Shown: positions 7,579 through 15,751 of the stretch, piece by piece
Layout: each line of letters starts with the position of its first letter
Numbering within the stretch: the stretch's first letter is position 1
Assembly: GCA_964649795.1 (NCBI GenBank)
Contig: CAZYQY010000012.1
Coordinates: forward strand, 1-17,627
Length of the DNA stretch: 17,627 bases
Origin: JABMPX01 sp964649795
GTDB lineage: Bacteria; Patescibacteriota; Minisyncoccia; Portnoybacterales; UBA2143
Reading direction: 5' to 3'
Made by a program: the position numbers and the translations under genes
Notes under the pieces: model-generated
Database searches by the model: none
Seen by the model: the letters and a program-made list of their open reading frames with translations, nothing else
Told to the model about the DNA's origin: nothing

Positions 7579-7608
7579 TTGATTATACCTTTTATTGTAT
7601 GCTAAAAT
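7579..7608 (+). promoter_or_regulatory. Promoter of GT39-like gene
   Basis: TTGATT (7579-7584), an 18-base spacer and the extended -10 TGCTAAAAT (7600-7608) point rightwards. The predicted start is near 7615, leaving a leader of about 14 bases before the ATG at 7629, with no visible Shine-Dalgarno sequence. It overlaps the oppositely directed promoter almost completely. Confidence 0.6.
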
Positions 7609-7611
7609 CAA
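7582..7611 (-). promoter_or_regulatory. Promoter of lamin-tail gene, leaderless type
   Basis: On the minus strand TTGATT (7606-7611), an 18-base spacer and a perfect TATAAT (7582-7587) point leftwards. The seventh base after the -10 is position 7575, the A of the ATG, so a leaderless mRNA is predicted. Each promoter's -35 overlaps or abuts the other's -10. Confidence 0.6.
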
Positions 7612-7628
7612 TAAAGATATTAACATTT

Positions 7629-9437
7629 ATGAAAATCAATAAAAAAATAACCAATATTTTAGCAGTTGGCCTTTTACTCTTAATGTTCTGCCTGGCTTTT
7701 TCCACTATCCAAGATGACTCTTTAACAATGGACGAACTAGCTCATACTCCAGCCGGCTATTCATATATAACTCAAAAAGATATGCGTCTAAATCCAGAAC
7801 ACCCTCCATTATTAAAAGACGCTGCTGGATTATCTGTTTGGCTTGGTTCAAAAATTACTAATACTAAAATTAATTTTCCTATAGAGCATAAAAGCTGGCA
7901 AAAAGATCTTAATGGCCAATGGGATTTTGGCAGAGAGTTTCTTTATAAATCTGGCAATGATGCTGACAAAATTATTTTCTGGTCTCGTCTGCCCATGCTT
8001 TTAATAATGCTATTATTTGGCTTCTATGTTTTTAAATGGGCTCGTGAATTATATGGGGACAAAGCAGGACTTTTAGCTCTTTTTCTTTATTCTTTATCGC
8101 CTACTTTTCTAGCTCATGGCCGCTTAGTAACAACTGATGTTGGAGCTGCAGCGGCTTTTTTCATTACTGCTTATTATCTGATTAAATGGCTCAAAAAATC
8201 AAATAAAAAGAATTTAATTATTGCTGGTTTAGTTCTCGGATTAGCTCTTTTGACTAAATTTTCTCTTGTTTTACTTATTCCGTATTTTATGTTTTTGGTA
8301 ATTGTCTGGGCATTCATTAAGGCCGTGCCTGAAAACATACAGCCTTTGCAAAGACTGTATGTTTTCAGGCACGGCCTTATTAAACGTCTTGCTAAAAATT
8401 TTATTGGTCTTCTGCTTATTGGCATAATAGCAATGGCTCTTGTTTGGCCTCTTTACCAATTCCATGTCTGGAATTATCCAGTGGAAAGACAATTAAATGA
8501 TACTCAAACAATTCTGCAAACTTTTGGCAAAAGATGGCTGGCAGATCCAGTTATCTGGATTGCTGATAAGCCGATACTTCGTCCTTATAGTCAATTCTTT
8601 TTAGGTCTTTTAATGGTTATTCAAAGAGCTGCTGGAGGCAATACAACTTATTTCTTAGGAGAAATTTCTAAAAACGCCTGGTCTAATTATTTCCCTTTTG
8701 TATTTTTAATTAAAGTACCATTGGCTTTATTTGCCTTGATTTTAATTGCGCTTATAAATATTGGAGGAAGATCATTGCGAAACAAAGGCTATTCCAAATT
8801 AAAATATTGCTTATTATTCATCAAAAAACACTTTACAGAATTTGCCTTGCTTTCTTTTTTGGCGCTTTACTGGATTGTGAGCATTAGAAGCAATCTTAAT
8901 ATTGGTATTAGGCATATTCTGCCTACTTTCCCTGTTTTGTATATTCTAATCAGCGGTCAAATTATTAAATGGCTGAAAACGCCTCTTAAATCAGCTTTTA
9001 TTTTTATCCTTCTTATCTGGTACGCTTCAGGAGCTATTATGGTCTATCCTAATTTTTTAACCTATTTTAATGAAAGCATTCACGGACCAAGCCAGGGCTA
9101 TAAATATGTTACTGATTCTAATCTTGACTGGGGTCAGGACTTAAAAAGATTGGCTCAATTCTCCAAAGAAAATAATATTCAAACAATTTATGTTGATTAT
9201 TTTGGCGGAGATTCATTAGAATATCGCTTGAAAGAAAAATTCCGCCCATGGTGGGGCGATCGCAATCCATCTGAACTACCGACAAATTCCTGGCTGGCTG
9301 TTTCAGCAACTATGCTCCAAGGCGGCCGGGGCGTTCCTGATTCTGAATACAATGAAAAAACTGGCTACTATAATTGGCTAAACCAATATGAGCCAGTCAA
9401 AGTCATCGGCAATTCTATCTTTGTTTATCATTTATAA
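7629..9437 (+). CDS. GT39/PMT-like membrane glycosyltransferase
   Basis: A 602-residue polytopic membrane protein of the GT-C fold, related to dolichyl-phosphate-mannose protein mannosyltransferases and ArnT. The first extracytoplasmic loop carries the expected acidic motif MDELAHTPAGYSYI (D35, E36), with NPEHPPL at 55-61 and HGRLVTTD at 163-170. About 10-12 helices follow, then a soluble C-terminal part (about 475-602). It probably moves a sugar from a lipid-phosphate carrier onto protein or glycan outside the membrane. The ATG at 7629 is preferred because MKINKK followed by a hydrophobic helix is a natural N terminus. Residues 231-250 are encoded by a palindromic element inserted between two membrane helices; excising 60 bases (8320-8379) leaves the frame intact. 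Its 3' end overlaps convergent ftsQ by ten bases, with no terminator between them. Confidence 0.85.
   Translation: MKINKKITNILAVGLLLLMFCLAFSTIQDDSLTMDELAHTPAGYSYITQKDMRLNPEHPPLLKDAAGLSVWLGSKITNTKINFPIEHKSWQKDLNGQWDFGREFLYKSGNDADKIIFWSRLPMLLIMLLFGFYVFKWARELYGDKAGLLALFLYSLSPTFLAHGRLVTTDVGAAAAFFITAYYLIKWLKKSNKKNLIIAGLVLGLALLTKFSLVLLIPYFMFLVIVWAFIKAVPENIQPLQRLYVFRHGLIKRLAKNFIGLLLIGIIAMALVWPLYQFHVWNYPVERQLNDTQTILQTFGKRWLADPVIWIADKPILRPYSQFFLGLLMVIQRAAGGNTTYFLGEISKNAWSNYFPFVFLIKVPLALFALILIALINIGGRSLRNKGYSKLKYCLLFIKKHFTEFALLSFLALYWIVSIRSNLNIGIRHILPTFPVLYILISGQIIKWLKTPLKSAFIFILLIWYASGAIMVYPNFLTYFNESIHGPSQGYKYVTDSNLDWGQDLKRLAQFSKENNIQTIYVDYFGGDSLEYRLKEKFRPWWGDRNPSELPTNSWLAVSATMLQGGRGVPDSEYNEKTGYYNWLNQYEPVKVIGNSIFVYHL
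8318..8379. repeat. Palindromic element, copy 1 (in frame in coding sequence)
   Basis: Perfect 25-base arms at 8318-8342 and 8355-8379 flank a 12-base centre containing the palindrome CTTTGCAAAG (8344-8353). The only mismatched pair is C8343/A8354. The core shared with copy 2 is the 58 bases 8320-8377, bounded by AGGCCGTGCC and GGCACGGCCT. TA directly flanks the core on both sides, compatible with a TA target duplication, so that 60 bases (20 codons) were added. Confidence 0.93.
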
Positions 9438-10252
9438 TACACTCTGCCTTCTATTCTCAAGTCAATATATTCCAGAGAATCAATATTTTTTTTAATCTCT
9501 TCTTCTAAAATCATTTTCAGGGCGTTTAATTGTGAATTAACTGAATAACTCGGATTAAAATAAATTTGCCAGCCAGCTGGCATTTTTGTTCTTAAATCTT
9601 CTATTGAAACAATTTCAAAATCATTTGATTTCAATGGCAGCCCATCTCTAACGCTTAAAATAAAATCCATTATTTCTGGAGATGCTATATCATCTCTTAA
9701 TTCAGCAGGTCTATTCTTATAACCGTAAATATTTAAAATCAAACTGCCCTTTATCAAAGGCGACTCTTTGAAAATAACTCCCTCTTTGTCTATATGAAAA
9801 CATTTGTCAATTTCTTTATCAAGAATGCTTTCTGTTGATGTGGCAGTTTCTTCTTTTTTTTGCTCTAATTCCTTAATCTGGCACCAAATACCAATCATTT
9901 CTCTTTTCTCTATTTTTATTTCTAAAATATTAGGCGGTTTCTTTTGAATAACAACTTCTTTAATCTCTGGGAAACTGTTTAAAATATTATTTCTAATCTT
10001 ATTAACAGGAATTAAAACAATGCTTTTTTGAGGGATAACCCGCCAGATTTTCTCTTCTAAATTTTTCTGAACAATCAGGGATATTTTTTCTTTTCCAGAA
10101 GGACTATCTACAAATTCAACTTCTTCTATCCAAAAAAAATCAGACCACACAGCAAAATATACTGCTCCTCCGAGCAGGCAAAAAAACAATCCTCCAAACA
10201 ATATCAGCTTAAAGGATTTTCTTTTTTTTCTTTTATAGCGATTTTCTTTCAT
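9428..10252 (-). CDS. ftsQ: Cell division protein FtsQ/DivIB
   Basis: A bitopic division protein of 274 residues. The cytoplasmic tail is short and very basic (1-14), a single membrane helix spans about 15-36, a POTRA domain covers about 38-117 (with VEFVDS at 45-50 and VVIQKKPPNILEIKIEKRE at 100-118), and a beta domain ends in EYIDLRIEGRVYYK, the usual FtsQ C terminus. In the family it links FtsB/FtsL and recruits the septal synthase complex. It is the last gene of the mreC-to-ftsQ operon, 32 bases after serS, and is not in a dcw cluster here. Its TGA stop lies within the 3' end of the convergent GT39-like gene. The POTRA to beta junction contains a Lys/Glu/Thr-rich insert (about 128-145). 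Confidence 0.88.
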   Translation of the reverse strand: MKENRYKRKKRKSFKLILFGGLFFCLLGGAVYFAVWSDFFWIEEVEFVDSPSGKEKISLIVQKNLEEKIWRVIPQKSIVLIPVNKIRNNILNSFPEIKEVVIQKKPPNILEIKIEKREMIGIWCQIKELEQKKEETATSTESILDKEIDKCFHIDKEGVIFKESPLIKGSLILNIYGYKNRPAELRDDIASPEIMDFILSVRDGLPLKSNDFEIVSIEDLRTKMPAGWQIYFNPSYSVNSQLNALKMILEEEIKKNIDSLEYIDLRIEGRVYYK

Positions 10253-10270
10253 GATTTTAAGGTCAGACCT

Positions 10271-10290
10271 TGGATTAGCTTGGATTAGCT
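10271..10290. repeat. 10-base tandem duplication at the serS 3' end
   Basis: TGGATTAGCT occurs twice in direct tandem. On the minus strand the duplication includes the serS stop codon (TAA at 10285-10287) and extends into the serS-ftsQ spacer, which also contains the short hairpin AAGGT-CAG-ACCTT. It is probably a recent slippage duplication. Confidence 0.7.
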
Positions 10291-11517
10291 CTTAATTAAT
10301 TTCAATCCTCCCATATACTTCTGCAAAACTTTCGGCACCATGATACTTCCATCCTTCTGCTGATAGTTTTCAATAATAGCAATAAGCGTTCTTCCAATAG
10401 CAATGGCCGTTCCATTTAAAGTATGAACAAATTTCATTCCATCTTTATCTTTGTATCTCGTGTTTGATCTTCTCGCTTGAAAATCAGTGCAATTGCTGGT
10501 TGAATGAGTTTCTCGATATCCATTTTGTCCTGGCATCCATGTTTCTATATCATAAGTTGAAGCTGAGGATGCAGATGTATCGCCTGAACATAAATGGACC
10601 ACTTGATAAGGAAGTTTTAATAATTTCATTAATTTTTCTTCCATAGACAAGAGTAGCTGATGCTCTTGTTTTGATTCTTCTGGTTCACAAAAAACAAACA
10701 TTTCTGCCTTATCAAATTGATGAACCCTTAAAATGCCCTTTGTATCTTTGCCATAAGCCCCGGCTTCGCGCCGAAAACAAGTTGAAAAGCCAACATATCT
10801 TTTAGGCAATTCTTTTCCCTGAAAAATTTCATCCATATGCATCACTCCTATTGATTGTTCTGAAGTACCAACTAAGTATAAATCATCTTTTTCTAAATGA
10901 TAAACTTCATCAGCATCAACATCTCTATCTAAAAACCCCATAGATGCCATGGCCTTATATGTAAGCATTACTGGAGGAATAATAAATACGAAACCTTCTT
11001 TAGTTAAAACATCAACTACTAGATTAACTAAAGCAGATTCTAACAAAGCTGCTCCTCCTTTAATATACCCGAAACGGCTGCCGCTAACTTTAGCTGCTCT
11101 TTTAACATCAATGATGTCTAATTTTTCTGCAATTTCTAAATAATCTTTTGGTTTAAAATTGAACTTGGGTTTTTCGCCTTGTTTTCTTAAAACTTTGTTT
11201 TCGCTCTCGTCTTTGCCAACAGGCACGTCATCTAAAGGCAAATTAGGAATCTGCTTCATCAATTTATTAAATTCCTGCTCAAGCTCTTTTAATTCAGGAT
11301 ATAATTTCTTTATTTTACTCTTAATTCCTTTAGCTTTTTCATGCTGGTCTTTGCCAAGCTTATTTTGTTCTGCTTTTAATCCTTCTGCTTTCTGCAATAA
11401 CTCTCGCCTCTCTTTATCCACTTTTAAAAGCCGGTCAATATCAACTTTGACCTGTTTATTTTCACAGCCCTCTTTAACTTTATCCGGATTTTCTCTAATG
11501 AATTTTATATCAAGCAT
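10285..11517 (-). CDS. serS: Seryl-tRNA synthetase
   Basis: Class II synthetase that charges tRNA-Ser (and tRNA-Sec where present). An N-terminal coiled-coil arm (about 25-95) that grips the long variable arm of the tRNA is followed by the catalytic domain. It has TSE at 218-220, motif 2 from CFRREAG (247-253) to HQFDKAE (266-272), the serine-binding region around CSGDTSASSASTYDIETWMP (310-329) with THSTSNCTDFQARR (337-350), and motif 3 LNGTAIAIGRTLIAIIENYQ (367-386). The length of 410 residues is normal for the family. The gene begins with an ATG six bases after lysS and lies in the middle of the mre/translation operon. No anomalies beyond the tandem duplication at the stop codon were seen. 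Confidence 0.97.
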   Translation of the reverse strand: MLDIKFIRENPDKVKEGCENKQVKVDIDRLLKVDKERRELLQKAEGLKAEQNKLGKDQHEKAKGIKSKIKKLYPELKELEQEFNKLMKQIPNLPLDDVPVGKDESENKVLRKQGEKPKFNFKPKDYLEIAEKLDIIDVKRAAKVSGSRFGYIKGGAALLESALVNLVVDVLTKEGFVFIIPPVMLTYKAMASMGFLDRDVDADEVYHLEKDDLYLVGTSEQSIGVMHMDEIFQGKELPKRYVGFSTCFRREAGAYGKDTKGILRVHQFDKAEMFVFCEPEESKQEHQLLLSMEEKLMKLLKLPYQVVHLCSGDTSASSASTYDIETWMPGQNGYRETHSTSNCTDFQARRSNTRYKDKDGMKFVHTLNGTAIAIGRTLIAIIENYQQKDGSIMVPKVLQKYMGGLKLIKS

Positions 11518-11523
11518 ATTATT

Positions 11524-12807
11524 CTATTTGGGTCTCATTAAAGGAAACAAAATTGATTCTCTTAAACTATAGGCTTTTGTCAAAAGAAGGACTAAGCGGT
11601 CTATTCCTAAGCCGAATCCAGCAGATGGAGGCATGCCGTATTCCAAGGCCATTAAAAAGTCCTCATCCAATCTTTGGGCATCTTCATTGCCTTCCTTGCG
11701 CAAAATTTCCTGTTGCTCAAAAGCCTTTCTCTGTTCCAAGGGATCATTCTGTTCAGTAAAAGCTTTAATTATCTCTACCCCATTAACAATTCCTTGAAGC
11801 GCTTGCTCTTCTTTGCAAAGAGGGATATTAGGCAGATGTAAAATAAAGGTTGGCTTTTCAATTTTAGCAAAGCTCTCCTTTTCATTGTTATTTTTAACAA
11901 TGTCCTTGTATTCTGCTTTATCCCATTTCTTTGGGAAAACTTTTGGATCAATGTAGTTCATCATTTCCTCCATAAATTTCATTAATTTTTCCCAATCCCA
12001 ATATGCAGCATAGCATTCCAGCATAGTAAAATCAGGATTATGCTCTCTGTCCATGCCTTCATTTCTAAAACATCGGCCAATTTCAAAAACACGCTCATAT
12101 CCGCCAACTAACAATCTTTTCAGATACAGTTCCGGAGCAATTCTTAAATATAAATCTACGTCTAAAGCATTAAGATGAGTTTTAAAAGGTCTAGCGCTGG
12201 CTCCTCCGTATAATGACTGTAGAATTGGAGTTTCTACTTCAATAAATTTATTTTGGCGCAAGAAATCTCTCATTTTCTCAATAATTTCGCCTCGCTTTTT
12301 AAAAATCTTTTTTACTTCCTGATTCATCATCAAGTCAAGATATCTTTTCCTGAATCTTTCTTCAACATCTTTCAATCCATGCCATTTTTCCGGCAATGGT
12401 AATAAGCTCTTGGCTAAAATCCGATAATCCTTAACTAATAATGTTTTCTCGCCTTTTTTTGTTAGGAAAAGCTTGCCTTTAGTTTCAATGAAATCTCCTA
12501 CATCAAAATTATCCTGAAAAAAGATAAATTCCTTATCGCCTATTTCATCTTTTTTTAAATAAATTTGGAATTGAGCTGAACCATCTTCAATGTTGGCAAA
12601 AGCAGAACCGCCATGCGTTCGAATAGCTTTTATTCTGCCAACTAAAAATATTTCCTTTTCTTGCTCAGCTAATTTTTCAAACTGATCAATTGCTTCCTGA
12701 CAAGCGCAAGTTCTATTAGATTTAACTGGATAAGGATTAATCCCTTTTTTTCTAATATTCTCTAATTTCCTTATTCTATTTTTTTTGATCAATTCTATAG
12801 AAGACAT
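11524..12807 (-). CDS. lysS: Lysyl-tRNA synthetase, class II, with a frame-shifted patch
   Basis: Charges tRNA-Lys. An OB-fold anticodon-binding domain (about 54-130) precedes a class II core: motif 1 FIEVETPILQ (188-197), motif 2 RVFEIGRCFRNEGMD to FTMLECY (239-266) and motif 3 GFGLGIDRLVLLLT (397-410). At 427 residues it is some 60-70 shorter than typical; the missing part is the helical insert after motif 2 (about 285-320). Residues 331-343 read CKEEQALQGIVNG, but the neighbouring frame reads AKKSKRFKELLMG, which fits the conserved SPLAKK...RFEL...G-EI region. Two compensating indels (an extra T at 11817-11819 and a missing G at 11778-11781) would explain this. The OB domain excludes the EF-P ligase EpmA. 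It overlaps neither neighbour; greA ends two bases upstream. Confidence 0.94.
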   Translation of the reverse strand: MSSIELIKKNRIRKLENIRKKGINPYPVKSNRTCACQEAIDQFEKLAEQEKEIFLVGRIKAIRTHGGSAFANIEDGSAQFQIYLKKDEIGDKEFIFFQDNFDVGDFIETKGKLFLTKKGEKTLLVKDYRILAKSLLPLPEKWHGLKDVEERFRKRYLDLMMNQEVKKIFKKRGEIIEKMRDFLRQNKFIEVETPILQSLYGGASARPFKTHLNALDVDLYLRIAPELYLKRLLVGGYERVFEIGRCFRNEGMDREHNPDFTMLECYAAYWDWEKLMKFMEEMMNYIDPKVFPKKWDKAEYKDIVKNNNEKESFAKIEKPTFILHLPNIPLCKEEQALQGIVNGVEIIKAFTEQNDPLEQRKAFEQQEILRKEGNEDAQRLDEDFLMALEYGMPPSAGFGLGIDRLVLLLTKAYSLRESILFPLMRPK

Positions 12808-12809
12808 TT

Positions 12810-13289
12810 TTACCTAATATTAGTTATCTTATATTCCATTTTCCCATTAGGGGTTTCTACTTCTATTATATCACCAATCTCATGACCAAAAAAGGCCAGG
12901 CCCAAAGGCGACTCATTGGAAATTTTTCCATGGGACGGACTTGCTTCATGAAAGCCAACAATCATAAAAGATTGCTTTCCTGAAACATATTTATTAGTCC
13001 TCCCTTTAATTAATTTTACTTCAACAACTGAACCTATTTGAATTTTCTTTGTTCCTTTCTGGTTTGGCCTAATCAAATTTGCCTCTTTAATAATCTGTTC
13101 TAATTCTAAAATCCTCCCTTCATTGAATGACTGGTCGTCTTTAGCTGCTGCATATTCAGTATTCTCGCTTAAATCGCCCAAAGATTTTGCCTCAGCAAGT
13201 CGTTCGGCAATTTCTTGGCGTTTAGCCGTCTTTCTTCCTTCTAATTCTTCTTTTATTTTTTTAAGCCCTTCTGAAGAAATATATTTCAT
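12810..13289 (-). CDS. greA: Transcription elongation factor GreA
   Basis: A 159-residue factor that inserts a coiled coil into the RNA polymerase secondary channel and promotes cleavage of backtracked RNA. The N-terminal coiled coil (about 8-75) carries the catalytic acidic tip GDLSEN with D39 and E42, followed by TEYAAAKDDQ. The C-terminal FKBP-like domain (about 83-159) includes IQIGSVVEV, ISNESPLGLAFFGHEIGD and the final VETPNGKMEYKI. I use the ATG at 13289 (MKYISSEG, the usual GreA start) rather than a TTG 18 bases upstream. The gene lies 27 bases after the PBP2 gene and two bases before lysS, within one operon. It appears intact. Confidence 0.96.
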   Translation of the reverse strand: MKYISSEGLKKIKEELEGRKTAKRQEIAERLAEAKSLGDLSENTEYAAAKDDQSFNEGRILELEQIIKEANLIRPNQKGTKKIQIGSVVEVKLIKGRTNKYVSGKQSFMIVGFHEASPSHGKISNESPLGLAFFGHEIGDIIEVETPNGKMEYKITNIR

Positions 13290-13316
13290 TATTTTAAACT
13301 GGAGCAAAGAAGATAA

Positions 13317-15260
13317 TTATTTACTAAAATACCATTCTAATACTTCTTTTGCAACTGGAACAGCTGATTTATGCCCTTCGCCGCCGCCTTCTATTAGAAT
13401 AACTAATACAATTTCCGGATCATTGTAAGGGGCAAAGCCAACAAACCAAGAATGAGTCATGTCTTCTGTTCCAAATTGAGCTGTGCCTGTTTTCCCAGCC
13501 ACCTTAACAGGTAAATCAGACAGAAATTGCGCAGAACCGCTTAAAACAGCTTGTCTCATTCCTTGCTGAACTATTTTAATATTCTGCAACTGGATAAAAT
13601 TCTCCCGTATGATTTTCGGCAAAATATCTTTAATTATATTTTTACCAGAGTCAATAATTTTATCAACTAATTGCGGCTGGTATAAAGTGCCGTTATTGGC
13701 AATGCTTGCTATAGCCATGCCCATTTGCAAAGGAGTAACTAAAATATCTCCCTGGCCAATTGCCAAATGATAAGTATCTCCAAGATACCATTCTTCTTCC
13801 GGTTTATTTTCCTTTTTCCATTCTTCATCTGGTATCAAACCGATTTCCTCCTGAGGTAAATCTATTTTTGTTTCCTGTCCTAATCCAAAATATTCTAAAT
13901 ATTTCTTGATCTTCTCAACACCCAGACCTTCTATTCCCCCATATCCCCCGCCAATAGTGTAAAAATATACATTACATGATTCAGCAATAGCTTTAATCAT
14001 ATCAGTTAATCCATGGGCTTTCCAGTCAGGAAAATTATAAACTATTTGAGAATTGTATTTATTAAAAATATTTAATGCTCCTTGGCAATTAATTTTCCTG
14101 CTGGGACTGATAACTTTTTCTTCCAAAGCAGCTGAGGCAATCAGCGGTTTTATTATAGAACCAGACGGATATTGTCCAGCCAAAGCTCTATTCAAAAAGG
14201 GCTGGCTAAATTCATTCTCCAAAAAATCTAAACTGTCTTGAGAAATTCCCTGGGCAAAAAGATTATTATTAAAATCAGGCAGACTTACTAAAGCTAATAT
14301 ATTGCCGTTATTAGGATTAATTGCCAAGCCAACTGCTTTTTTTGACTTATTTTTGAAAAAAATCTGATCAAGCATTTTATTCAATGACTGATAAAGTTTT
14401 TCCTGTAATTCCTGATCAATAAAAAGAACTAATCCTTGGCCAGGCTGGGCTTGTTTGCTAACTAATAATTTTTGGGTTTTACCCAAATGGTCTACTTCAA
14501 TTTGGTCTTGTCCAGGTTCTCCGCGCAAAAAATCTTCATATTCACATTCCAATCCTGTTTTGCCAATTTGGTCATTCAATGAATAATCTTCATGGCTTTC
14601 TAAATCATTAGCATCAACCTGTCCAGTATAACCCAAGATATGAGAAAAGTAAGGGGTAAAAATATATTCTCGCTGGGCATTTTTTTCTATTCGCAACCCT
14701 GGCCAATCATTAACCAAGCTTTCCATAATTAAAGCTGCTGAATGTTCAACCCCCTTGATTAAAACCATTTGGCTCATTTTTTGGCAAGCTTCTTCTATTT
14801 GTTTTTTGAATTCTTCTTTTGAATCTAAGTTGTTCTCATTATTAACAATACTGATTATTTTTTCTAAAATTTCATTCTGTATTAAATCAGAATTATCTAA
14901 AAAATCATTCAAGTCAACTACCAAATCAAATCTTGGTATATTTCTGACTAAGGCCTGTCCAGAGCAATCATAAATAATTCCCCGCGGAGCTTGCAGAGAA
15001 TAAATCCTTAATTTGTTGCCTTGAGCTAAATCATGATAATATTCTCCTCTAATAATTTGTAAATAACCAGCTCTAAAGAATAGAACTGATAAACCGAAAA
15101 TAATAATTAAATAAAATAGAATGAAACTACGGCGCTTGATTGGTTTTTCCAGCTTGCCTTTTTCTTCTAAAGAACGGATTGCTTCGGCATCCAAAAAAAT
15201 CTCCTCTGCTTCAATATCCTCCTTAGCTCTATTTTTGATAAAATACTTTTTTCGCTCCAT
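13317..15260 (-). CDS. mrdA: Penicillin-binding protein 2 (transpeptidase)
   Basis: A class B PBP of 647 residues that crosslinks peptidoglycan during rod elongation with RodA and MreCD. A charged cytoplasmic tail (1-43) is longer than usual and acidic (EDIEAEEIFLDAEA). One membrane helix lies at about 45-66, then the dimerisation or pedestal domain begins at APRGIIYD (91-98). The transpeptidase domain has SXXK at S368-I-I-K371 (within YPSGSIIKP), SXN at S428-C-N430 and KTG at 590-592. All catalytic residues are present. The start ATG at 15260 overlaps the 3' end of mreD by 32 bases, indicating coupled translation. Its position directly after mreCD supports the elongation-type (PBP2) rather than the division-type (FtsI) assignment. 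Confidence 0.94.
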   Translation of the reverse strand: MERKKYFIKNRAKEDIEAEEIFLDAEAIRSLEEKGKLEKPIKRRSFILFYLIIIFGLSVLFFRAGYLQIIRGEYYHDLAQGNKLRIYSLQAPRGIIYDCSGQALVRNIPRFDLVVDLNDFLDNSDLIQNEILEKIISIVNNENNLDSKEEFKKQIEEACQKMSQMVLIKGVEHSAALIMESLVNDWPGLRIEKNAQREYIFTPYFSHILGYTGQVDANDLESHEDYSLNDQIGKTGLECEYEDFLRGEPGQDQIEVDHLGKTQKLLVSKQAQPGQGLVLFIDQELQEKLYQSLNKMLDQIFFKNKSKKAVGLAINPNNGNILALVSLPDFNNNLFAQGISQDSLDFLENEFSQPFLNRALAGQYPSGSIIKPLIASAALEEKVISPSRKINCQGALNIFNKYNSQIVYNFPDWKAHGLTDMIKAIAESCNVYFYTIGGGYGGIEGLGVEKIKKYLEYFGLGQETKIDLPQEEIGLIPDEEWKKENKPEEEWYLGDTYHLAIGQGDILVTPLQMGMAIASIANNGTLYQPQLVDKIIDSGKNIIKDILPKIIRENFIQLQNIKIVQQGMRQAVLSGSAQFLSDLPVKVAGKTGTAQFGTEDMTHSWFVGFAPYNDPEIVLVILIEGGGEGHKSAVPVAKEVLEWYFSK

Positions 15261-15708
15261 ATACCAAAGAAAAAAATATAATCATTATTAATAGATTATA
15301 AATTATATTAATAAATAAATATCTTAAGCTAAAAAATAAATCTAAATGGAATAATCTGCCTAAAATAATTAAAAACAAATTATACAATAGAATGCCTGAA
15401 ACAACAAAAACAGTTTTCATCCAAAGTTTAGTTGCAGAAAAATTTTTGTTAATCCGATCAATCAAATAAACAGCGCCAATCAAGCTCAAACTGATTAGAC
15501 CAAATATAAGTCCGGAAAACAATTCTAAAAACAAACCAGTTAAAACAACAACCCACCATATTTCCTTAAAATCTTTAAAGGTAATAAGGATAAAAATTAA
15601 GAGCAAGATTAAATTAGGGCTAATCCCTGAAATTGCCAAAAATGGAACAACAGTTGTTTGTAAAATTATTGCTAAGATCAAAATTAAAATAATAAAAAGA
15701 GGTTTCAT
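15229..15708 (-). CDS. mreD: Rod shape-determining protein MreD
   Basis: A 159-residue, very hydrophobic protein with about five membrane helices. The N-terminal pattern ILQTTVVPFLAISGISPNL (about 15-33) is characteristic of MreD, and the middle helix pair contains FLELFSGLIFGLISLSLIG (about 60-78), also a family pattern. It is part of the elongasome membrane complex with MreC and PBP2. It lies between mreC and the PBP2 gene in the canonical order and overlaps the latter by 32 bases. The 139-base spacer to mreC is unusual for this otherwise tight operon and carries an inverted-repeat element. Confidence 0.92.
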   Translation of the reverse strand: MKPLFIILILILAIILQTTVVPFLAISGISPNLILLLIFILITFKDFKEIWWVVVLTGLFLELFSGLIFGLISLSLIGAVYLIDRINKNFSATKLWMKTVFVVSGILLYNLFLIILGRLFHLDLFFSLRYLFINIIYNLLIMIIFFSLVYGAKKVFYQK

Positions 15709-15751
15709 GTTGCCATAAGGATTACACTTAATCTAATATTGTGAAGAAAAT

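Noticed and set aside
8174..8492. Minus-strand frames through the palindrome in the GT39-like gene
   Set aside because: They exist because the palindrome reads similarly on both strands; the flanking translations are shadows of the membrane protein.
11159..11572. A 137-codon plus-strand frame across the lysS/serS junction
   Set aside because: Serine- and leucine-rich antisense translation of the SerRS coiled coil and its start; no promoter or recognisable motif.
11524..12807. EF-P lysyl-ligase (EpmA/GenX) as an identity for the short LysRS
   Set aside because: EpmA lacks the OB anticodon-binding domain, which is present here at about residues 54-130.
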